Source: an uncultured Clostridia bacterium
Lineage (GTDB): Bacteria > Bacillota > Clostridia > Christensenellales > Borkfalkiaceae
Assembly (NCBI GenBank): GCA_905235815.1
Contig: CAJOMT010000002.1
Location: 1-40,421 of the forward strand
Length of the DNA stretch: 40,421 nt
Direction of reading: 5' to 3'
Below the pieces are notes generated by a model. That model had not been told where the DNA came from, searched no databases, and saw only the letters and a program-made list of their open reading frames with translations. This document shows positions 34,333 to 40,421 of the stretch, piece after piece. The number at the start of each line of letters is the position of its first letter. The stretch's first letter is position 1. A program made the translations under genes and the position numbers.

Positions 34333-36147
34333 TTAGTCGTCGCTGTCGATTTTAAGTATGCTCATAAACGCTTCGCTCGGCACTTCAACCGAACCGAGTT
34401 GGCGCATTTTTTTCTTGCCTTCTTTTTGTTTTTCGAGTAGTTTTCTCTTTCTCGTTATATCGCCGCCGTAGCATTTTGCCAAGACGTCTTTTCTCATTGC
34501 TTTAACCGTTTCTCTTGCAATTATCTTTCCGCCCACTGCCGCTTGAATGGGAATTTCAAAGAGTTGACGGGGAATTACTTCTTTAAGCCTTTCGGCAAGC
34601 GCTCTGCCTCGCTGATACGCCTTGTCCTTATGCACGATTATAGAGAGTGCGTCGCAGATGTCGCCGTTAAGCATCATATCGAGTTTGACGAGTTCGCTTT
34701 TTTCGTAGCCGCAAAGTTCGTAGTCGAAAGAGGCGTAGCCTCTCGTGCGGCTTTTAAGCCCGTCAAAGAAATCGAAGATTATCTCGTTTAACGGAAGTTT
34801 ATAATTAAGTTTGACTCTTTTAGCGTCGAGATACGTCATATCTATAAACACGCCTCGTTTATCTTGACACAGTTCCATTATTGCGCCCACGTATTCGGGC
34901 GGAGTAAATATGTTGGCGGCGATTATAGGTTCTTCAGTATAATCGATATTCGATACGTCAGGGAATTTACTCGGATTGTCAACAATCACCATTTCTCCGT
35001 CTGTCTTATAGACTTTGTAGGAAACCGACGGTGCGGTAGTGATGATATCTATATCGAATTCTCTTTCTATCCTCTCTTGAATTATTTCCATATGCAAAAG
35101 ACCTAAGAATCCGCATCTGAACCCGAATCCCAAAGCGGTGGAGTTGTCCGGTTCGAACGAAAGAGAGGCGTCGTTCAGTTTCAGTTTTAAAAGTGCGTCT
35201 TTTAAGTCGTTATATTTAGAGCCGTCGAGCGGATATATGCCCGAAAACACTACGGGTTGAACTTTTTTATATCCGGGCAAGGCTTTATCCGCAGGCCTTG
35301 TCGCCTCGGTAATAGTATCGCCGACGCTTATGTCCTCAATGCTTTTAATGCTCGCCGCAATATATCCGACTTCGCCGGCGGCAAGTGATTTTTTGGGTAT
35401 AAGCTGCGGATTGAAAGTTCCGACTTCCGTAACGTCGAACTGTTTATCTCCTGTAAACGTCTTTATTTTCATACCGGGCGCAACCGTTCCGTCCATAATT
35501 CTCACAAAGCAGATAGCGCCTTTGAAATTGTCGTAATAGGAGTCGAATATGAGCGCTTTAAGCGGAGCGTCGTCGTCGCCTTTCGGCGGCGGAACTTCCT
35601 CTACTATTTTCTCTAATACCTGGTCGATATTTATGCCGTTTTTAGCGGAAATTTTCGGTGCGTTCGTGCCGTCTAAACCTATAACGTCCTCTATTTCTTT
35701 TGCCGTTTCCTCAATATTTGCGGAGGGCAGGTCAATTTTGTTTATGACGGGAATTATTTCGAGATTATTGTCGAGCGCAAGGTAGCAGTTGGCAAGCGTT
35801 TGCGCCTCTATCCCTTGCGTTGCGTCGACTATAAGTATAGCGCCCTCGCAAGCGGCGAGCGAGCGTGACACCTCGTAAGTAAAGTCGACGTGTCCGGGCG
35901 TATCTATCAGATTAAAGATATATTCTTTTCCGTCTTTTGCCTTATACGCCATTCTGACGGGAGTGAGTTTAATGGTTATACCTCTTTCTCTCTCTAAATC
36001 CATAGAGTCGAGAAGTTGTTCTTCCATATCCCTTTCTGCGACTTGACCGGTAAGTTCCATAATGCGGTCCGCAAGGGTGGATTTTCCGTGGTCGATATGA
36101 GCGATAATGCAAAAATTTCTTATGTTGTTTTTTAATTTTTCGGCCAT
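34333..36147 (-). CDS. lepA: Elongation factor 4 (LepA)
   Basis: Ribosome-binding GTPase that acts on stalled or initiating ribosomes and assists 30S biogenesis. The 604-residue length is standard. GTPase motifs are AHIDHGKST (G1), RGITIK (G2), DTPGHVDF (G3) and NKIDL (G4), followed by domain 2, the EF-G-like domains, and the LepA-specific C-terminal region ending in the KRKLLEKQKEGKKKMR segment. GAGGAG lies before ATG 36147. It is the first gene of the leftward operon and has a clear promoter. Confidence 0.97.
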   Translation of the reverse strand: MAEKLKNNIRNFCIIAHIDHGKSTLADRIMELTGQVAERDMEEQLLDSMDLERERGITIKLTPVRMAYKAKDGKEYIFNLIDTPGHVDFTYEVSRSLAACEGAILIVDATQGIEAQTLANCYLALDNNLEIIPVINKIDLPSANIEETAKEIEDVIGLDGTNAPKISAKNGINIDQVLEKIVEEVPPPKGDDDAPLKALIFDSYYDNFKGAICFVRIMDGTVAPGMKIKTFTGDKQFDVTEVGTFNPQLIPKKSLAAGEVGYIAASIKSIEDISVGDTITEATRPADKALPGYKKVQPVVFSGIYPLDGSKYNDLKDALLKLKLNDASLSFEPDNSTALGFGFRCGFLGLLHMEIIQERIEREFDIDIITTAPSVSYKVYKTDGEMVIVDNPSKFPDVSNIDYTEEPIIAANIFTPPEYVGAIMELCQDKRGVFIDMTYLDAKRVKLNYKLPLNEIIFDFFDGLKSRTRGYASFDYELCGYEKSELVKLDMMLNGDICDALSIIVHKDKAYQRGRALAERLKEVIPRQLFEIPIQAAVGGKIIARETVKAMRKDVLAKCYGGDITRKRKLLEKQKEGKKKMRQLGSVEVPSEAFMSILKIDSDD

Positions 36148-36174
36148 AAACTCCTCTCTTGATATACTCTAATA

Positions 36175-36203
36175 ATTATATATAATTTATTAAATAAAAT
36201 CAA
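36175..36203 (-). promoter_or_regulatory. Promoter for the lepA-hemW-dnaE-pfkA-pfp operon
   Basis: On the minus strand, TTGATT (36203-36198), a 17-bp spacer and a perfect TATAAT (36180-36175). Transcription begins near 36168, about 20 nt before lepA. It drives a unit of roughly 8.7 kb. Confidence 0.75.
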
Positions 36204-36251
36204 GTTTTTAAAGGGCGTTTTTTTCGTTTACGGAATTTTTCATACAATTTG

Positions 36252-36281
36252 TTGACAATTTACCGTTTTTTAGTATATAAT
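36252..36281 (+). promoter_or_regulatory. Promoter for the GDPD gene
   Basis: Perfect TTGACA (36252-36257), an 18-bp spacer and perfect TATAAT (36276-36281). It is divergent from the lepA promoter, the two being separated by about 50 bp. Confidence 0.8.
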
Positions 36282-36315
36282 ATGGGCGCTAAAACAGAAG
36301 AAACGGAGGACTTTT

Positions 36316-37038
36316 ATGAATAGAATCAAAGACGACAGTTGGCTTATAACGAGGCCAATAGCGCATAGGGGACTTCACGGCGGAGAAATACCCGAAAACG
36401 GCAAGTCTGCGTTTTTGAATGCAATCGATCATAACTGTCCTATCGAGACCGACGTCCAGATTTCCAAAGACGGCGAACTTTTTTGTTTTCACGACGACAA
36501 TCTGAAAAGAATGACGGGAGTAGATTCTCTTATTTGGGATAAAACTTCCGCTGAAATAAAGGAATTAAGACTTTCAGACTCCGATGACGGCATAATGACG
36601 TTTGAGGAATTTTTGAATTTAGTCGGCGGCAGAGTACCGCTTTTAATAGAGATAAAGACCTGTCCGAGATATACCGAACTTACTAAAAAAGCGTTACAAA
36701 TTTTAGAGGGCTATAAGGGCGAATTTGCCGTGCAGTCGTTCGATCCGAGAGTAATGGGCATAGTAAAGAAAACCGCTCCCGAAATTTTGAGAGGGCAGTT
36801 GATGTATAGAATGAGGAATAAAGAGATAAATATAATAAAAGACTTTATTTTAAGAAACGGTTTACTGAATTTTATTTCCAAACCGGACTTTATCAACGTG
36901 GATTATTATAATCTCCCCATTCCGAAGCGAATACGCAAAAAAGCAAGATTGCTGTGTTGGACGATCAGGGATAAGGACGCAAAATCTATTGCCGAAAAGT
37001 TAGCCGAGAACTACGTGTTTGAACATATTGAAATATGA
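36316..37038 (+). CDS. Glycerophosphodiester phosphodiesterase
   Basis: Hydrolyses glycerophosphodiesters from phospholipid turnover to glycerol 3-phosphate and an alcohol. The 240-residue TIM-barrel protein has the GDPD signature: IAHRGLHG, then PENGKSAFLNAI, IETDVQISKDGELFCFHDD (the ExD and HDxxL motifs holding metal and catalytic residues), LLIEIK, and near the end LLCWTIRD. No signal peptide is present, so it is cytoplasmic, as in UgpQ-type enzymes. GGAGGA lies 5 nt before ATG 36316. It shares a transcript direction with the copper ATPase downstream, but a functional link is not obvious. Confidence 0.92.
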   Translation: MNRIKDDSWLITRPIAHRGLHGGEIPENGKSAFLNAIDHNCPIETDVQISKDGELFCFHDDNLKRMTGVDSLIWDKTSAEIKELRLSDSDDGIMTFEEFLNLVGGRVPLLIEIKTCPRYTELTKKALQILEGYKGEFAVQSFDPRVMGIVKKTAPEILRGQLMYRMRNKEINIIKDFILRNGLLNFISKPDFINVDYYNLPIPKRIRKKARLLCWTIRDKDAKSIAEKLAENYVFEHIEI

Positions 37039-37047
37039 ACAAATGTA
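37038..37047 (+). promoter_or_regulatory. Cop-box-like palindrome upstream of copA
   Basis: AACA-AA-TGTA differs in one base from the CopY-family operator TACANNTGTA and ends 35 nt before the copA ATG, overlapping the last base of the GDPD stop. No matching promoter boxes are clear. One short near-match may be chance. Confidence 0.3.
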
Positions 37048-37082
37048 CAATAATCGACTTATAGCGAGGGTTTTTAAACAAA

Positions 37083-39530
37083 ATGGTTAAAAAATACACG
37101 ATTAGCGGTATGACTTGTTCCGCATGTTCTGCGACGGTTGAACGGAGCGTAAGTAAAATTGACGGCGCGGAAAAAGTTACCGTAAACTTAATAAGCGGAA
37201 TACTTTCCGTCGAAATGCAAGAGGACTTGACGCCGTCTATAATCGCTGCGGTGAAAGCGGCAGGGTACGGCATAAAAGAAGGTTCTACTCATTCGAGGGA
37301 TAGGGGGCAAGCAAGAAAACTGAGAAATCGCCTTATCGTTTCTATTCCGCTCGTCGTTATATTGATGTATATATCAATGGGGCACATGATAGGACTCCCT
37401 TTGCCTCATTTTCTGCACGAACCGTTTTATTTTGCGCTGTCGCAAGCGATAATCGCCTTGCCGGTAATGATAATTAACGGCAAGTATTTTACGAGCGGTT
37501 TCAAGAAATTGTTTACGGGCAAGCCGAATATGGACTCCCTCGTCGCGCTGGGCGCTTTTACATCTTATGCATACGGCGTGTTTGCGCTCGTAATGATAGG
37601 GCTTAAAAAGGACGTAGACTTATATAAAAACAATCTGTATTTCGAGGGTGCGGCGATGATACTGACGCTTATCACCGTCGGAAAATACTTGGAAGAGAAG
37701 TCGAAGAATAAGACGATGAGCGCCGTCGAAAAACTTCTCGATTTAACGCCCGATACCGCCGTTATTTTGATAGACGGCGTCGAAACGGAAATAAAGACCG
37801 CAGACCTTAAAAAGGGCGATATAGTCGTATTAAAGAGCGGTTATACCGTTCCTGCCGACGGCGAAATAATAAGCGGCGGAGGCTTGGCGGACGAATCCGT
37901 CATAACGGGCGAGAGCATACCCGTTTATAAAAACGTGGGCGATAAAGTCGTCTGCGGCACGAGTTTCAGCGGCGGCTATGCGCTATTTCGGGCTGAAAAC
38001 GTCGGCGAGGACTCGACCGTTTTCAAAATAGTAAAACTCGTCGAGGACGCAAATTCGACCAAAGTTCCGATTGCGAGAGTTGCGGATAAAGTCGCCGGCA
38101 TTTTCGTCCCGACAGTAATTGCCATTGCTATTACGGCGTTTGCCGTGTGGTTGATAGCCGGCGAAAGCGTTCAGTTTGCGGTAAATATTGCGGTAAGCGT
38201 CTTGGTCGTTTCTTGCCCTTGCGCATTAGGGCTTGCCACTCCTGCCGCCTTAATGGCAGGCACGGGGAAGTCTGCCGAAAACGGCATACTCGTCAAAAGC
38301 GGAGCGGCTTTGCAGTCGCTTGCGTCCGTAAATTACGTCGTGCTCGATAAGACGGGAACTATAACGTTCGGTAAGCCCGAAATTGACGTTTACGAACATA
38401 TAGGCGGACTTTCAGATAAAGAATTTATAGGTTTATGCGCCTCGTTAGAGGGTTTGAGTTCGCATATTTTGGCTGAACCCATAGTAAAGGCGGCAGAGGA
38501 AATCGGCGCCGAAAAATATGAAATCACAAATTTTGAGAGCATAGCCGGCAAAGGCGTAAAGGGCGACTTTGGCGATAGAACAATAATAATCGGCAACCGA
38601 GAATTGATGACCGAGAGCGGCGTTTCTACAAAGGTCTACGACGATAAAGTGGCAGCCGCAGAGGGTAGCGGCTCGACGGTGCTGTTCTGTTCGTTTAACG
38701 GGCAAATGACGGGCTATATAGCGATAAAAGATAAAATAAAGCCGACGAGCGTAGCGGCGATAAATGAGTTTAAAGAGAAGAATATCGGAATTCTGATGCT
38801 GACGGGCGATAGCGACGGAGCGGCGAGCGCAGTTGCGGAAGAACTCGGTATAGAATATAGGTCAAAGGTTTTGCCGAGTGATAAGCATACTTACGTCAAG
38901 GCGTTGATGGACGAAGGCAAGTGCGTTATGATGATAGGCGACGGCGTAAACGACGCCCCCGCATTAACTCAGGCGAACGTCGGGGCGGCGATAGGCGCCG
39001 GCACCGATATAGCGATAGAGAGTGCGGACGTAGTGCTGATAAGAAACGACCTATGCGACGCAGTCGAGGCGGTGAACCTCGGCAGGGCGGTAATGCGTAA
39101 TATCAAAGAGAATTTGTTTTGGGCGTTTTTCTATAATATAATATTGATACCGATAGCGTGCGGAGCGCTATATGCGCCGACGGGCATACTGTTAAACCCG
39201 ATGCTTGCCTCGCTTGCGATGAGTTTATCGAGTATTTTCGTAGTCGGTAACGCATTGAGATTAAGATTTTTTAAATTTAAAACAAAAAATATAAAAACCG
39301 AAGGAGAAGAAACTATGTTTTGCAAAAAGAATAAGACAGTCGTGCATATCGACGGAATGATGTGCGAGCATTGCCAAAAGAGGGTAGAGACGGTGCTTTC
39401 CGAGTTCGGAAGCGTAAAAGTCGATTTAAAGAAAAAGACAGCCGAGATAATCGACTGTACCGCTGAAAACGATGAGATTGTAAAGGCGATCGACGAGGCG
39501 GGATACAAGGTAACCGAGATAGAGAGATAA
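37083..39530 (+). CDS. copA: Copper-translocating P-type ATPase with N- and C-terminal metal-binding domains
   Basis: P1B-type ATPase exporting Cu(I) across the membrane. Order over 815 residues: HMA domain with GMTCSACS (C12, C15); membrane segments; actuator with TGES (275-278); CPC metal site (C378-P379-C380); phosphorylation motif DKTGT (D422); nucleotide-binding domain; GDGVNDAP (619-626); last membrane pair; then, unusually, a second HMA domain at the C terminus (GMMCEHC, C761 and C764). The nucleotide-domain HP dipeptide reads H461-I462 in SSHILAEPI. A strong ribosome site followed by an in-frame ATG occurs just before the C-terminal domain. The ribosome site before ATG 37083 is weak (GAGGG). 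Confidence 0.93.
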   Translation: MVKKYTISGMTCSACSATVERSVSKIDGAEKVTVNLISGILSVEMQEDLTPSIIAAVKAAGYGIKEGSTHSRDRGQARKLRNRLIVSIPLVVILMYISMGHMIGLPLPHFLHEPFYFALSQAIIALPVMIINGKYFTSGFKKLFTGKPNMDSLVALGAFTSYAYGVFALVMIGLKKDVDLYKNNLYFEGAAMILTLITVGKYLEEKSKNKTMSAVEKLLDLTPDTAVILIDGVETEIKTADLKKGDIVVLKSGYTVPADGEIISGGGLADESVITGESIPVYKNVGDKVVCGTSFSGGYALFRAENVGEDSTVFKIVKLVEDANSTKVPIARVADKVAGIFVPTVIAIAITAFAVWLIAGESVQFAVNIAVSVLVVSCPCALGLATPAALMAGTGKSAENGILVKSGAALQSLASVNYVVLDKTGTITFGKPEIDVYEHIGGLSDKEFIGLCASLEGLSSHILAEPIVKAAEEIGAEKYEITNFESIAGKGVKGDFGDRTIIIGNRELMTESGVSTKVYDDKVAAAEGSGSTVLFCSFNGQMTGYIAIKDKIKPTSVAAINEFKEKNIGILMLTGDSDGAASAVAEELGIEYRSKVLPSDKHTYVKALMDEGKCVMMIGDGVNDAPALTQANVGAAIGAGTDIAIESADVVLIRNDLCDAVEAVNLGRAVMRNIKENLFWAFFYNIILIPIACGALYAPTGILLNPMLASLAMSLSSIFVVGNALRLRFFKFKTKNIKTEGEETMFCKKNKTVVHIDGMMCEHCQKRVETVLSEFGSVKVDLKKKTAEIIDCTAENDEIVKAIDEAGYKVTEIER
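39301..39317 (+). promoter_or_regulatory. Internal in-frame ribosome binding site within copA
   Basis: AAGGAG (39301-39306), an 8-nt gap and ATG (39315-39317) lie in the copA frame at codon 745. Initiation here would give a 71-residue protein (39315-39530) equal to a free CopZ-like chaperone with GMMCEHC. This site is better than the one at the copA start itself. Confidence 0.45.
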
Positions 39531-39543
39531 TTTTAGCCTAATA

Positions 39544-39594
39544 AAAATGCGGACAATATCGTGTATTTTAACGATATTGTCCGCATTTTATTTT
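39544..39594 (+). terminator. Terminator after copA
   Basis: A perfect 19-bp stem (39544-39562 with 39571-39589) with an 8-nt loop, followed by ATTTT, 14 nt after the copA stop. The A-rich left arm means it may also stop leftward transcription. Confidence 0.85.
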
Positions 39595-39713
39595 GGCCTG
39601 TATTACGGTTGTTTTCCTTTTGCCCTTTTCCACAAAGTGCGTATGCTTTCATTTTTAATCATTTGCCTATATAAATCGCTTTCGGATTAGAGTTTATTTG
39701 AAAATTTAAGTTG

Positions 39714-40289
39714 TTATTTTTTTATATGCATAATATTTTTGCTTATATCAATATAAATTAAATCTTTTTTATGCAAACATTCTAAATCATCTAATAAATC
39801 TTGTTTTGTCCTAAAAACTGTAGTATATATGTCTGTTGATACAAAACTATTAATCAAATCATTTATGGTAAATTCTTCTATGCCCAGTTTATTCAATTCT
39901 TTTAAATATATATATAAAGCGGCTTCTGTTTCGGTTAGGCAATTTATTGTTTTTTTTATATTAATAGGCAGATAAATTGCAGAAATAAGGCTGCCGAAAG
40001 GAGTTATACCAAGTAAGAACGATATAATATGCAAGGTAAGCTCCGAGATGTTAATCGAAATATTTTTTATTAACGTCATTAAGCATAAATAGCCATTATT
40101 GCCTGTACCACTATATGAAACATGTTCACAGAAAATATTTTTAGGTAAATTTTGATTTTTTAAACTTTTTAGGATTTTCTCCGCATCTTCTACACTGTTA
40201 ATTTCCAAAATTTCACTTAAATATTTTTTTGCGAACTGTTCACTTTTGTTGTAAAAAACTATCTTTTCATTTGTGTATTGTTTATTCAT
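39714..40289 (-). CDS. Unrecognised AT-rich protein with one hydrophobic segment
   Basis: A 191-residue protein I cannot assign. The first 80 residues are charged and helical, residues about 85-112 form a hydrophobic stretch (HIISFLLGITPFGSLISAIY) that may cross or enter the membrane, and the C-terminal half (EFTINDLINSF, then LLDDLECLHKKDLIYID) looks like a winged-helix fold. AGGAAAA lies 6 nt before ATG 40289. Codon choice is strongly AT-biased (many AAA, ATA, TTA) compared with the neighbouring GC-richer genes, which suggests recent acquisition. It follows the truncated gene at the window edge by 16 nt and is probably in its operon. Confidence 0.6.
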   Translation of the reverse strand: MNKQYTNEKIVFYNKSEQFAKKYLSEILEINSVEDAEKILKSLKNQNLPKNIFCEHVSYSGTGNNGYLCLMTLIKNISINISELTLHIISFLLGITPFGSLISAIYLPINIKKTINCLTETEAALYIYLKELNKLGIEEFTINDLINSFVSTDIYTTVFRTKQDLLDDLECLHKKDLIYIDISKNIMHIKK

Positions 40290-40305
40290 AATTTTTCCTG
40301 TATTT

Positions 40306-40421
40306 TTACCCGCGTGTCCAGTAATAGTCGCAATAGCCTGATGTTAAGGCATTTGCGGCGAAAGAAGCATTTGTTACATCAACATCGTATAATGAATACA
40401 TCGTAACGTGCCAACCGATCG
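40306..40421 (-). CDS. C-terminal end of an unknown protein (cut by window edge)
   Basis: The minus strand stays open from the window edge to a stop at 40306-40308, encoding the last 37 residues of a protein. The visible tail is rich in aromatic and small residues (VTMYSLYDVDVTNASFAA, then GYCDYYWTRG) and reads like a secreted or surface peptide end; its start and any signal sequence are outside the window. The other two minus-strand frames contain stops. It lies 16 nt upstream of the 191-residue gene in the same direction. Confidence 0.5.
   Translation of the reverse strand, partial: IGWHVTMYSLYDVDVTNASFAANALTSGYCDYYWTRG

Noticed and set aside
39595..39713. A gene or RNA in the 120 bp after the copA terminator
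   Set aside because: No open frame with a ribosome site, no tRNA-like fold and no repeats seen.

Overview
The window reads as a chromosomal core-gene segment of a low-GC, endospore-forming Bacillota, most likely an uncultured member of the Clostridia. Support comes from gene order (secDF-recJ-rel, rpsO-pnp, rplU-rpmA, dgt-dnaG-rpoD-trmK-nif3, lepA-hemW, dnaE-pfkA), from spmA/spmB spore maturation genes, from an L27 with the Firmicutes-type N-terminal leader, and from purine-rich Shine-Dalgarno sites. Lineage below class is inference. No rRNA, tRNA, CRISPR array, insertion sequence or prophage was seen, and no gene-free stretch exceeds 300 bp.

Layout. Bases 1-8509: a terminator from an upstream unit, then a promoter and secD-secF, a terminator, and recJ-rel-hemZ in a tight run. 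8510-11140: rpsO and pnp, each with a hairpin terminator. 11163-12441: a pyridoxamine kinase converging on a small ferritin-like gene. 12507-13255: a near-consensus promoter, an L21-type leader, rplU-rpmA and a terminator. 13261-20229: an OGG-type DNA glycosylase, then dgt-dnaG-rpoD-trmK-nif3-zinc ribbon protein, a replication, transcription and RNA-modification cluster with almost no spacing. 20252-23056: a GPH/SLC45-like sugar transporter with a large extracytoplasmic insertion, converging on spmA-spmB. 23091-26688: promoter, metG-tatD-rsmA with overlapping ends, terminator. 26751-27389: an isolated conserved protein of unknown function, perhaps spore-related. 27414-36203: a long leftward operon read lepA-hemW-dnaE-pfkA-pfp, bounded by a clear promoter and a 16-bp-stem terminator. 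36252-39589: GDPD, then a copper P-type ATPase with a second metal-binding domain at its C terminus. 39714-40421: an AT-rich leftward pair, including a gene cut by the window edge, unlike everything before it and probably acquired.

How it fits together. Most genes are information processing (Sec export, DNA repair and replication, sigma factor, translation, RNA turnover, stringent response). Metabolism is represented by paired ATP- and PPi-dependent phosphofructokinases, B6 salvage and two radical-SAM haem-family proteins.

The most interesting points are: a strong in-frame ribosome binding site inside copA that could yield a free CopZ-like chaperone; an L27 with a shortened Prp-cleavable leader and no prp gene between rplU and rpmA; alternative pairings in the L21 leader; a dgt start that looks leaderless; the extracytoplasmic insertion in the transporter; the isolated 212-residue protein; and the AT-rich terminal operon. 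I did not find a clear new multi-gene defence or mobile system.
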